Made by a program: the position numbers and the translations under genes. DNA of 64,000 bases from Ferroplasma acidarmanus Fer1 (lineage in GTDB: Archaea > Thermoplasmatota > Thermoplasmata > Thermoplasmatales > Thermoplasmataceae): assembly GCF_000152265.2 (NCBI RefSeq), contig NC_021592.1:1302001-1366000 (forward strand), written 5' to 3'. Of this stretch, positions 38,138-44,937 are shown piece by piece. Position 1 is the first letter of the stretch; each line of letters starts with the position of its first letter. The notes below the pieces were generated by a model. That model saw nothing but the letters and a program-made list of their open reading frames with translations. It had not been told where the DNA came from and did not search any database.

Positions 38138-38246
38138 ATTATATATTTATTTATTCTTTTTTCCAGGAAATAACAGGAAAAAGTGAACCCCTATTGAAGC
38201 AAAATATAACAACATGCATTAATCAGAACCCGGGTATCAGTATTGT

Positions 38247-38618
38247 TCAAATTAAGGCAAAGAAAGCACCCAGTATGCCTGTGAACAGGAAGAATAAGAA
38301 CCACATGATAATTTCCATTACTGCCAGGATAAAGCTCCGTCCCAGGCTAATATCATATATAGCGCTATATGTGTAGAGTAAAATAAACAGTGTAATCAGA
38401 AAAGCTATAATACTTCCTGCAACTGCAAGTGGTGCAAAGAGAACATGCAGGCCCAGGGAAAAAAATACCAGTATGATCACTGTTAAAATTGTTGCTGCTA
38501 TTGCCTTACCAAAGCTGGAATTTCTACCGGAAACTACAATTTTTGATGCAACATACATAGGAATAGAGAGTATAACTATTGCAATTAACAATGCAATTAA
38601 ATCGAATAATATTATCAT
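38247..38618 (-). CDS. Small four-helix membrane protein
   Basis: 123 residues from the ATG at 38618 (MIILFDLIALLIAIVIL). The frame stays open beyond it across the start of proC on the other strand, but that part is antisense to a real gene and not used. Four hydrophobic helices: about 3-24, 40-62, 63-88 and 95-122. Short basic loops (SKIVVSGRNSSFGKA). No known family. A TATATATAATA element lies just upstream, shared with the divergent proC promoter region of 79 bases. Confidence 0.6.
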   Translation of the reverse strand: MIILFDLIALLIAIVILSIPMYVASKIVVSGRNSSFGKAIAATILTVIILVFFSLGLHVLFAPLAVAGSIIAFLITLFILLYTYSAIYDISLGRSFILAVMEIIMWFLFFLFTGILGAFFALI

Positions 38619-38697
38619 AGTATTATATATAACATATCCTATTAAACCTATGGTATCTAAATCAACAAAGTAATATAATATACTTCGATTATAAATT

Positions 38698-39483
38698 ATG
38701 AAAGCAGCTATTATAGGAGCAGGTACAGTAGGAAGGTCAATAGGTGAAGGCATAAAAAATGATTTTGAAGTTTCATTCAGTTCCGGTTCATTTGAAAAGC
38801 TGGAAAAATGGAGTAAGGGGGAGTTCAAGATTTTCGATAACAACGTTGAAAATGCGAAATACGGGGATGTAATACTTCTAGCAATCAAACCCGGAATATC
38901 AGATTCCGTTATGGAGGAAATAAGAAGTGCAGCAAAGGGCAAACTTGTAATATCCTTTATGGCAGGGATTACATTATCACACATGCAGGAGATGTTAAAA
39001 GATTCAATGGTCGCCCGTGGAATGCCCAGCATACCCATGCTTGTCCAGAAATCAGTCACAGCATATAGTTACAAAAATCTGGATAAGGAACATAAGGATG
39101 TACTGGAGAAAGTTTTGAAAGGCTTTGGTTCTGCTGTGCATATAGATGAATCATATATGGATGCTGTAACAGGATTAAGTGGCAGCGGACCCGCATTCGT
39201 TGCTATAATGGCAGATTCAATGATTAATGCAGGAATACTGGCCGGAATACCAAAAATCCAGGCACGTGAGCTGGTCATTGATACTTTCATCAATACTATG
39301 TCCCTTATGAGAGAGAAAGGGTTTTCGGCATCCGATCTGAGGGATGAAGTTATGACTCCAGGAGGCACCACAGTAGCCGGCATATATGAAATGGAAAAGG
39401 CAAATGCCAGGACAGCAATAGCGAATGCAGTTTTAGGTTCATACAGGAGAGCAAAGGAAATAAGCAAAAATTCCAGGGATTAA
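38698..39483 (+). CDS. proC: Pyrroline-5-carboxylate reductase
   Basis: 261 residues. N-terminal NAD(P)-binding MKAAIIGAGTVGRSIGEG, central FMAGITLSHMQEML and RGMPSIPMLV, and the C-terminal signature GLSGSGPAFVAIMADSMINAGILAG with TPGGTTVAGIYEME. Makes proline from pyrroline-5-carboxylate in the cytoplasm. Complete and ordinary. Followed after 44 bases by a CaiB-like gene in the same direction, without an obvious functional link. Confidence 0.95.
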   Translation: MKAAIIGAGTVGRSIGEGIKNDFEVSFSSGSFEKLEKWSKGEFKIFDNNVENAKYGDVILLAIKPGISDSVMEEIRSAAKGKLVISFMAGITLSHMQEMLKDSMVARGMPSIPMLVQKSVTAYSYKNLDKEHKDVLEKVLKGFGSAVHIDESYMDAVTGLSGSGPAFVAIMADSMINAGILAGIPKIQARELVIDTFINTMSLMREKGFSASDLRDEVMTPGGTTVAGIYEMEKANARTAIANAVLGSYRRAKEISKNSRD

Positions 39484-39527
39484 TTCCCTGATGAATATAT
39501 TATATATTTCAAAGGTATACTTTTTTG

Positions 39528-40469
39528 ATGGAAACAGTGATTGATGCCACAAGGTTAATCCCCGGTGCTATAACAACAAGAATTTTATCTGACAGGGGCT
39601 ACAATGTCATAAAATTTGAGGATACCGGCAAAGGGGATTACATGGATGAACTCTCCCCCGGAGCCAATGATTTCCTTAACCATGGAAAGAAGAGCATATG
39701 TGTTGACCTGAAAACCAGCGAGGGCAAGAAGATATTCTACAGATTAATTAAAAATGCTTCAGTTTTTATTGAGAATTTCAGTGAAGGGGTGACTGAAAGG
39801 TTGGGTATAGATTATTTAACATTGCACAGGCTTAATCCACAGCTGGTATACTGCTCCATCAAGGGATACAGGGAAAATCCAGAGCTGCCTGCCCACGATA
39901 TAAATTTTACGGCATTCTCTGGAATAGATATCACACTACCTGTGCAGATCGCCGATGCCGGTTCCGGTATCTATGCTGCTATGGAGATAATTAATCATTT
40001 AAAGAACAGAGATTATTCAAAAGTTACTGTGAACATGTCAGATATTCCACTATATTTTAATGCATATAACCTGTTTACAGAAAACAACGTACTGAACGGA
40101 AAATTCCCCTGTTACAGAATTTATCAGGTTTCTGATGGCAAAGTTGCTCTGGGGTGCCTGGAACAGAAATTCTGGGCAAATTTTACAGAAGCAATACAGA
40201 GAAAGGATCTGGAAAATTCCCGGTTAAATCTGAATATTAATAAAGAAATTGAGAATATCTTTCTGCAATACAATTCCATGGAAATACTTGAACTTGGCAG
40301 AAAATATAATTTTCCGGTCTCGGCTGTCAGGGCAAAAGAAGAAATAATTTCAGGGCTGAATAGTGAGCATGCACCCGGGCATGGGGAAAATACAGATAAA
40401 ATTTTAAAAAATAATGATTATAAAAACGATGAAATTGATAATTTGAAAAATAAAAAGATAGTAAAATAA
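39528..40469 (+). CDS. CaiB/BaiF-type class III CoA transferase, short form
   Basis: About 313 residues from the ATG at 39528; the preceding TTG adds one residue. The N-terminal region is typical (RLIPGAITTRILSDRGYNVIKFE, FLNHGKKSICVDLKTSEGKKIFYRLI, FIENFSEGVTERLGIDY, with the conserved Asp-bearing region after VYCSIKGY). The family is usually 360-400 residues; this one lacks part of the middle/C-terminal small domain and ends in a Lys/Asn-rich tail (ILKNNDYKNDEIDNLKNKK). Known reactions are CoA transfer between acids or 2-methylacyl-CoA racemisation. Activity is uncertain given the short length. Confidence 0.75.
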   Translation: METVIDATRLIPGAITTRILSDRGYNVIKFEDTGKGDYMDELSPGANDFLNHGKKSICVDLKTSEGKKIFYRLIKNASVFIENFSEGVTERLGIDYLTLHRLNPQLVYCSIKGYRENPELPAHDINFTAFSGIDITLPVQIADAGSGIYAAMEIINHLKNRDYSKVTVNMSDIPLYFNAYNLFTENNVLNGKFPCYRIYQVSDGKVALGCLEQKFWANFTEAIQRKDLENSRLNLNINKEIENIFLQYNSMEILELGRKYNFPVSAVRAKEEIISGLNSEHAPGHGENTDKILKNNDYKNDEIDNLKNKKIVK

Positions 40470-40694
40470 TTATATATCTTCCTCTCCAAAACCTACAACG
40501 AGGAGTACAAATCCTACGAAAGAAAAGAAAAATGATATCCAGCTAGATAGCTGATGTGGGCCTATATTCGAATTGATTGTTGGGAACATATTATAATCCA
40601 GGAAAGTTGGAAGTGAAATTATCAGAAATACTATTCCTGTTACAATCATATACCTAGAGCTTTTTTTCATTTTTTCCCATGTTTGACTTATCAT
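40470..40694 (-). CDS. Small two-helix membrane protein of the bc-complex operon
   Basis: 74 residues with two transmembrane helices (MIVTGIVFLIISLPTFL and WISFFFSFVGFVLLVVGF). It overlaps the preceding 112-residue gene by 4 bases and is the last gene of the minus-strand run headed by the Rieske and cytochrome b genes. No motif for cofactor binding. It may be an accessory subunit of the respiratory complex, on operon evidence alone. Confidence 0.6.
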   Translation of the reverse strand: MISQTWEKMKKSSRYMIVTGIVFLIISLPTFLDYNMFPTINSNIGPHQLSSWISFFFSFVGFVLLVVGFGEEDI

Positions 40695-41029
40695 ATCACA
40701 GCCACCCCTATTACAGCGAAAGTAAATATATACAGCAATATTGGAGCTATTATCGTTCTCGACGATATCTTGCCATGCCTCCCCCTATTGTGCATCAATG
40801 ATATGGCATAGAGAATTATTGACAGTATTACCATCACAAGTGTAATAACCAGTAATCCCTCTTCGTAAACGCCAAAGTTCCCGAATACCGGTGAAACCAT
40901 CTGGAACGGGTGTTCATGGTACATGGCACCGATTGGTTTTATCAGTACCGCATATAAAATAAACGGTACACTGCCGAACAGGTAAATTATCATGGAATAA
41001 TAGTATAGATATATAGATTTTTTATCCAT
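40691..41029 (-). CDS. Three-helix membrane protein of the bc-complex operon
   Basis: 112 residues. Helices at about 8-29 (YSMIIYLFGSVPFILYAVLI), 54-76 (GLLVITLVMVILSIILYAISL) and 90-112 (IIAPILLYIFTFAVIGVAVI). One external His-rich segment (MYHEHPFQM) lies between helices 1 and 2; no firm heme or metal motif. Starts 1 base after the 64-residue gene. Family not recognised; a respiratory accessory role is inferred from position. Confidence 0.6.
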   Translation of the reverse strand: MDKKSIYLYYYSMIIYLFGSVPFILYAVLIKPIGAMYHEHPFQMVSPVFGNFGVYEEGLLVITLVMVILSIILYAISLMHNRGRHGKISSRTIIAPILLYIFTFAVIGVAVI

Positions 41030-41030
41030 T

Positions 41031-41225
41031 TTAAACCCTCGCTTTTATTGTTCTCTGTAGCATGAGAAATATTATCGCAGCAAACAGAAACAGATTTATA
41101 ACAAGCGTTATCGCCCATAGGCTCTCATACCTGAATGGATGAACCTGGGTAAAGTACCACATTATAGGATCAACCACAACAAGCTGAATTATGCCTATTA
41201 AATAAATTATATTAGTTGTTTTCAC
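41031..41225 (-). CDS. Two-helix membrane protein of the bc-complex operon
   Basis: 64 residues with two helices (TNIIYLIGIIQLVVVDPIMWY and LWAITLVINLFLFAAIIFLML) and a basic C-terminus (QRTIKARV). It overlaps the cytochrome b gene by 14 bases, so translation is coupled. No known domain. Likely a small subunit of the same membrane complex. Confidence 0.6.
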   Translation of the reverse strand: MKTTNIIYLIGIIQLVVVDPIMWYFTQVHPFRYESLWAITLVINLFLFAAIIFLMLQRTIKARV

Positions 41226-42138
41226 TTAACTCACCATCCCTTTTTGCAAATCTCATAGCGTATACTGTTATGAACGATATGAATGTTATACTCCACCATA
41301 GATACATGGTCATCAGCCTTGTCTGTGTTAATCCTGGTTGTGAATATCCCCAGACAGTCATGACCGCAAGCCCTATAAGCATGAATATGCCAAAAGCAGT
41401 AATCCATGGCCTTTCCAGGACACCTTTATTATGATACCTGTCAATGAAGGGCAGTAACAGTATGAATACCAGCATACCTATGATTAATGGCACACCTCCA
41501 GTACTTAATCCATAACCTGCTACATCCATCAACTTATAAACGGGAGTAATGTACCAGTCAGGCACCGGAAAAGTTCCGTAAGCAAGAGACCCATAAGCCA
41601 GTGTCAACTGCTGCGGAAATGCTGCTGATATTATGAGTATTACACCAACCATAACTATGCCTGAAAATACAGCGTAGAGTAAGTTAGTGGGGAACCATGG
41701 TATCATTTCGCCCTTTTTGGGTTTCTCGCTTGCCAGTCCTGATCTTTCAAACAGCATGAAATGTATCGCAAATATTGCAAGCATTAATGTTGAAAATACC
41801 GCCACATGCAGGGCAAGCAGGTGAGAGAATAGCGCAGGAGTTGTATAATTTCCCACCAGTATAGCTTCCAGCCAGTTAATTAATGCACCTGGAAGTATCC
41901 TTCCAAGTACGCTCCTCTGCATGAATAATATGCCTATATGAACAGCAGCCATTGCTATTGCGGTATTTGCAAGCATGTATCCGAGTATTGCTGTGAATAT
42001 TGTAAGCAAAAACAGTACAACTCCAAGTATCCACTGGAGCCATCTCCACTTTCCCCTATAAGAACCTACGAACCACTGTCTCATCATATGGAAATATACA
42101 AGACCTATCATGGCGTATTGAATAATTGTGACCACCAT
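41212..42138 (-). CDS. Cytochrome b of a bc-type complex, N-terminus missing
   Basis: 308 residues, about eight membrane helices. YFHMMRQWFVGSYRG at residues 15-29 corresponds to the end of helix B, where the second heme histidine sits (H17). The helix D pair is present as LLALHVAVFSTLMLAIFAIHFM (14 residues apart, as in the b6 type), and VPDWYITPVYKLM is the PxWY quinol-site motif region. Helix A and the first half of helix B are absent; position 3, where the first heme histidine would fall, is Val. Thus one heme-ligand pair is incomplete. The start ATG lies in frame with the Rieske gene 12 bases upstream. See the finding on the shared junction. Confidence 0.8.
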   Translation of the reverse strand: MVVTIIQYAMIGLVYFHMMRQWFVGSYRGKWRWLQWILGVVLFLLTIFTAILGYMLANTAIAMAAVHIGILFMQRSVLGRILPGALINWLEAILVGNYTTPALFSHLLALHVAVFSTLMLAIFAIHFMLFERSGLASEKPKKGEMIPWFPTNLLYAVFSGIVMVGVILIISAAFPQQLTLAYGSLAYGTFPVPDWYITPVYKLMDVAGYGLSTGGVPLIIGMLVFILLLPFIDRYHNKGVLERPWITAFGIFMLIGLAVMTVWGYSQPGLTQTRLMTMYLWWSITFISFITVYAMRFAKRDGELSENN

Positions 42139-42150
42139 AACTTATGTATA

Positions 42151-42549
42151 TTATTCCATCCATAGGCGCTTGTTTGATGGTGATATAGGAGAATACCCTG
42201 AAGTTGGAACAATGCTCTTGTCCGGTGTTGTTACTTGTACATCTTTAAGAACCAGGAGGAAATTTGGTTCATCCTGAAGCGGGTAATCGAATACCAGCAT
42301 CGGAGTAGATGTGCTTGATTTGCTAGCAGCAGCATATTCAATAACATCTTTAATAGTTATTCTGCTTCCACTCGGGTCCTCGAGAACAGCCAGTGGAAAA
42401 TTATCCATTACCGGCACACCCCGGTCCTTAGGCACAACATACCTTTCAACAGATATTCCACCGATTAAAAGAGCAGCAATAGAGAGTCCGGCTCCTTTCA
42501 GGAATGCTCTCTTTTCTGGCTCTGGAATATAATTTTTATCGTTCGCCAT
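42151..42549 (-). CDS. Rieske-type iron-sulfur protein, cluster domain missing
   Basis: 132 residues. N-terminal membrane anchor after a basic stretch (EKRAFLKGAGLSIAALLIGG), as in Rieske proteins that use the Tat route (only one basic pair, KR, is present). The early soluble part (DYPLQDEPNFLLVLKDVQV) looks like the Rieske base domain. The protein then stops at NKRLWME without any CxH or CxxH cluster motif, so it cannot bind a [2Fe-2S] cluster. The break is followed at once by the truncated cytochrome b. tatA and tatC lie divergently upstream, which fits a Tat-dependent substrate. Confidence 0.7.
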   Translation of the reverse strand: MANDKNYIPEPEKRAFLKGAGLSIAALLIGGISVERYVVPKDRGVPVMDNFPLAVLEDPSGSRITIKDVIEYAAASKSSTSTPMLVFDYPLQDEPNFLLVLKDVQVTTPDKSIVPTSGYSPISPSNKRLWME

Positions 42550-42657
42550 AAAACGGCATATTTTTTTAGTCTAAATGTTTATTTAATTTTGTGAATATAT
42601 TCAATAAAAAGGCAATGTATTTTTAACAATATTATAATTATGAATCAGTGATGTATA

Positions 42658-42996
42658 ATGTTTGATTCATATATGGACATATTGATTATAGCAGTAGTTG
42701 CCCTGATTATCTTCGGCGGCACTAAAAAGATTCCTGAAATGGCCAGAAATCTTGGAAAAGCTACAGGGGAATTCAAGAGAGGTCAGATGGAAATAGAAAA
42801 TGAGTTGAGAAATGGAGGCAATACAGCATCCAGTGTAAATAAGGACCAGATTAACTATATGAAAATAGCTGAAGACCTTAATATCGAGACAAAGGACAAG
42901 ACCATAGACCAGATTGTAGGCGAAATAAACCAGAAACTTGGAAGAGTGCCTGCTAAAGAATCAAGTGAAGCAACTATAGAAGCAAAGCAAAATTAA
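42658..42996 (+). CDS. tatA: Sec-independent translocase component TatA/E
   Basis: 112 residues. One N-terminal helix (ILIIAVVALIIFGGTKKIPEMARNLGKATGEFKRG) with the canonical FGG-x-K-x-P hinge and an amphipathic helix, then an acidic/Gln-rich C-terminal tail. TatA oligomers form the passage for folded proteins. It is followed after 1 base by tatC. The adjacency to the Rieske gene, a classical Tat substrate, is a common arrangement in archaea. Confidence 0.94.
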   Translation: MFDSYMDILIIAVVALIIFGGTKKIPEMARNLGKATGEFKRGQMEIENELRNGGNTASSVNKDQINYMKIAEDLNIETKDKTIDQIVGEINQKLGRVPAKESSEATIEAKQN

Positions 42997-42997
42997 T

Positions 42998-43822
42998 ATG
43001 GAAAACCAGCTTCTTAATTACCTGGTAAAATATTCGGATGAAATCAGGGTAAGATTAATAAAGATACTGGAAGTTTTTGGAATTCTTTTCGGTATTTTCG
43101 TTATTTTCAGGCTTCAATATATATCTCTTTTCGGTTATAGATTCATGTTCCTTTATCCGGACCCATATGACAATATAGGTGCCCAGGTACTCTTTCTGCT
43201 TAAAGCCCACACATTGACCAGCGATACGACTCTTCTGGTTCTCAAGCCTGTTGATGGAGTAATGGCAGATTTTTACACCTGTATGGCAATTGCACTGATA
43301 ATCTCAATGCCTGTTATTATATATGAGGTTTCTAAATTCATAGATCCCGCACTGAAAACCAGCGAAAAAGAAATGTTAAGATCAATAATATTGCCAGCTT
43401 CACTTCTGTTTTTTGCCGGTGCATTTGTTGGCATTTACTTCATAGCGCCGATCCTATTCAAAATTTTTGCCAGTTTTGACATTGGCGTAGGTGCTGATGT
43501 TACAATGGGAATATCCAGTTTTGTATCCTTTATGTTTATGTATACAATTGCATTCGGGCTCTCATTTGAAATTCCAGTTTTTATGGTTGGCCTGAGCAGA
43601 TTTGGGATTGTTACAGCGGATACCTGGAAAAAGAACTGGAGATACGCAGTTATAGGCTCACTTGTATACGGCATGATATTTTCACCTGGCGTAACTGGCT
43701 TTACAATGGTTGTTATCGCTATACCTATGATAGCACTTTATTTTGCTGGAATACACTTTGCAATAAACGCAGAGAAAAAATTTGAAGAAGATCAGGCATA
43801 CTCAAACAGCGCTGACCAGTGA
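42998..43822 (+). CDS. tatC: Sec-independent translocase component TatC
   Basis: 274 residues with six membrane helices. The family pattern is seen in the N-terminal EIRVRLIKILEVFGILFG, the long periplasmic loop, FIDPALKTSEKEMLRSIILPASLLFFAGAFVGIYF (conserved F-x-x-PAL-x-x-xE), and FGLSFEIPVFMVGLSRFGIV. TatC is the receptor for twin-arginine signals. An extended first loop (about 45-85) is longer than in bacterial TatC. Its 3' end overlaps the convergent 107-residue gene by 21 bases. Confidence 0.95.
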   Translation: MENQLLNYLVKYSDEIRVRLIKILEVFGILFGIFVIFRLQYISLFGYRFMFLYPDPYDNIGAQVLFLLKAHTLTSDTTLLVLKPVDGVMADFYTCMAIALIISMPVIIYEVSKFIDPALKTSEKEMLRSIILPASLLFFAGAFVGIYFIAPILFKIFASFDIGVGADVTMGISSFVSFMFMYTIAFGLSFEIPVFMVGLSRFGIVTADTWKKNWRYAVIGSLVYGMIFSPGVTGFTMVVIAIPMIALYFAGIHFAINAEKKFEEDQAYSNSADQ

Positions 43823-44125
43823 AAACCCTTTAATTTCTGGTTTTCCCTTCAAAGAAATTTTTAGTTTTATGTGTTGCCTCTCCCTGTCAATGGAGTTATA
43901 CACTTCCTGTGGCATTTCTATTTTAACAGGATTCTGAATTTTATACAATGTGCCTGTGCTAAAATTATCTTTTATCTCACATACAGCCGTTTTTATAAGC
44001 GGGCACATTTCATCAGTGCAGGCACCCTGTGTGGTTAAAATAGATATTGATAAAACCCTGTTCCCTATTAATTTAACGGCCTTATCCCCAATATCTATAC
44101 TTCCCTTTCCTATTTGAATATCCAT
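43802..44125 (-). CDS. Hypothetical beta-rich protein
   Basis: 107 residues, soluble. MDIQIGKGSIDIGDKAVKLIG begins an alternating strand pattern. A cysteine cluster occurs at TTQGACTDEMCPLIKTAVCEI (three Cys in about 14 residues), which could hold a metal or disulfide. Family unknown. The gene ends inside tatC on the opposite strand (21-base overlap). It is divergent from the copper regulator gene. Confidence 0.6.
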   Translation of the reverse strand: MDIQIGKGSIDIGDKAVKLIGNRVLSISILTTQGACTDEMCPLIKTAVCEIKDNFSTGTLYKIQNPVKIEMPQEVYNSIDRERQHIKLKISLKGKPEIKGFSLVSAV

Positions 44126-44231
44126 ATGAAGATAATATGCTATTATTATTAAAGCATTACTATAAATTGTATATCAGTTTTTCTTTTGTATATATGCAAA
44201 ATGCTTATAATATACAGAATAATTAGATATT

Positions 44232-44738
44232 ATGCATAGCAATATGAATAGGAACGAATCGAGAGTATTAAAGCTTCTCTTTGAAAATTCAAAAATGCCA
44301 ATATCTGAAATATCTGACAGGCTGCTTCTTAACAGGAATACGGTTTCAAAAATTATAACTAAGCTTAATAGGGAATACATTGAACGGTATACGGTTACAC
44401 TCAAGGAACGTGAAAATAGCCTGTATATAATAGCAGAAATGGAAAATATTGATGGGTTGGATGATGATATAATAGAATATTATAAGATGGCCAATGGTAA
44501 TTATCTCGTAGTAATGAATAAGGATGCTATTTCCGATAATTTACAATATAAAAATCTGAATATCGCATATAAAAGGGTATTAAACAATGATATGGAAAAA
44601 GTTGACCTGTATTGCGATTATTGTGATAGCATCATCAGTGGAAAACCGCATATTCTCGACGCTAACCACAATAAACTGTATTTTTGCTGTGAAACCTGTA
44701 AATCAGAATACATTCAGAATCATAATGCTACAATATAG
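44232..44738 (+). CDS. copY: Copper-responsive regulator: HTH plus TRASH domain
   Basis: 168 residues. N-terminal Lrp/MarR-like winged helix (RNESRVLKLLFENSKMPISE, ISDRLLLNRNTVSKIITKL), a middle effector region, and a C-terminal TRASH metal domain CDYCDSIISGKPHILDANHNKLYFCCETCKSEY with the C-x2-C ... C-x2/3-C pattern. This is the architecture of archaeal copper regulators (CopR/CopT in Sulfolobus, CopY in Ferroplasma acidarmanus). The metal-binding domain probably senses Cu(I) and controls the copZ-copB transcript that follows after 60 bases. The name copY follows Ferroplasma usage, not homology to bacterial CopY. Confidence 0.88.
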   Translation: MHSNMNRNESRVLKLLFENSKMPISEISDRLLLNRNTVSKIITKLNREYIERYTVTLKERENSLYIIAEMENIDGLDDDIIEYYKMANGNYLVVMNKDAISDNLQYKNLNIAYKRVLNNDMEKVDLYCDYCDSIISGKPHILDANHNKLYFCCETCKSEYIQNHNATI

Positions 44739-44767
44739 CCATGAATACATGCATAGTGAACGGTGAA

Positions 44768-44775
44768 TATATAAA
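44768..44775 (+). promoter_or_regulatory. TATA element of the copZ-copB transcript
   Basis: TATATAAA, with its centre about 28 bases before the copZ ATG at 44799, placing the transcript start at or just before the ATG (leaderless). Upstream are TGAACGGTGAA (two TGAA four-mers 7 bases apart) and ATGCAT, either of which could be part of an operator for the regulator; neither is proven. Confidence 0.55.
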
Positions 44776-44798
44776 TACCCCTTATTAATAATACAAAT

Positions 44799-44933
44799 AT
44801 GGCAACAGATCCAGTATGTGGAATGAAAGGAAAAAAAGAGATAGAGAGCGAGTATGATGGAAAGAAATATTATTTCTGTAATGATAATTGCAAAAAAGAA
44901 TTTGACGCAAACCCTTTAAAATATATCAGGTAA
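44799..44933 (+). CDS. copZ: Copper chaperone-like YHS-domain mini-protein
   Basis: Only 44 residues, missed by usual length cut-offs. It reads MATDPVCGMKGKKEIESEYD and ends FDANPLKYIR, with DPVCGM at the start and YYFCNDNCKKEFD. This is a complete YHS domain, with Cys7 in DPVCGM and the Cys pair in YFCNDNC. The role as copper chaperone comes from the Ferroplasma copYZB cluster with the same gene order. Note it is a YHS and not an HMA-type (GMTCxxC) CopZ. copB starts 4 bases after its stop, and the N-terminus of CopB is a second copy of the same domain. Confidence 0.88.
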   Translation: MATDPVCGMKGKKEIESEYDGKKYYFCNDNCKKEFDANPLKYIR

Positions 44934-44937
44934 ATTT

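Noticed and set aside
38619-39059. Long minus-strand open frame continuing upstream of the four-helix membrane protein
   Set aside because: It is antisense to proC, whose domains are unmistakable; only the part from the ATG at 38618 has its own promoter-like element and membrane helices.
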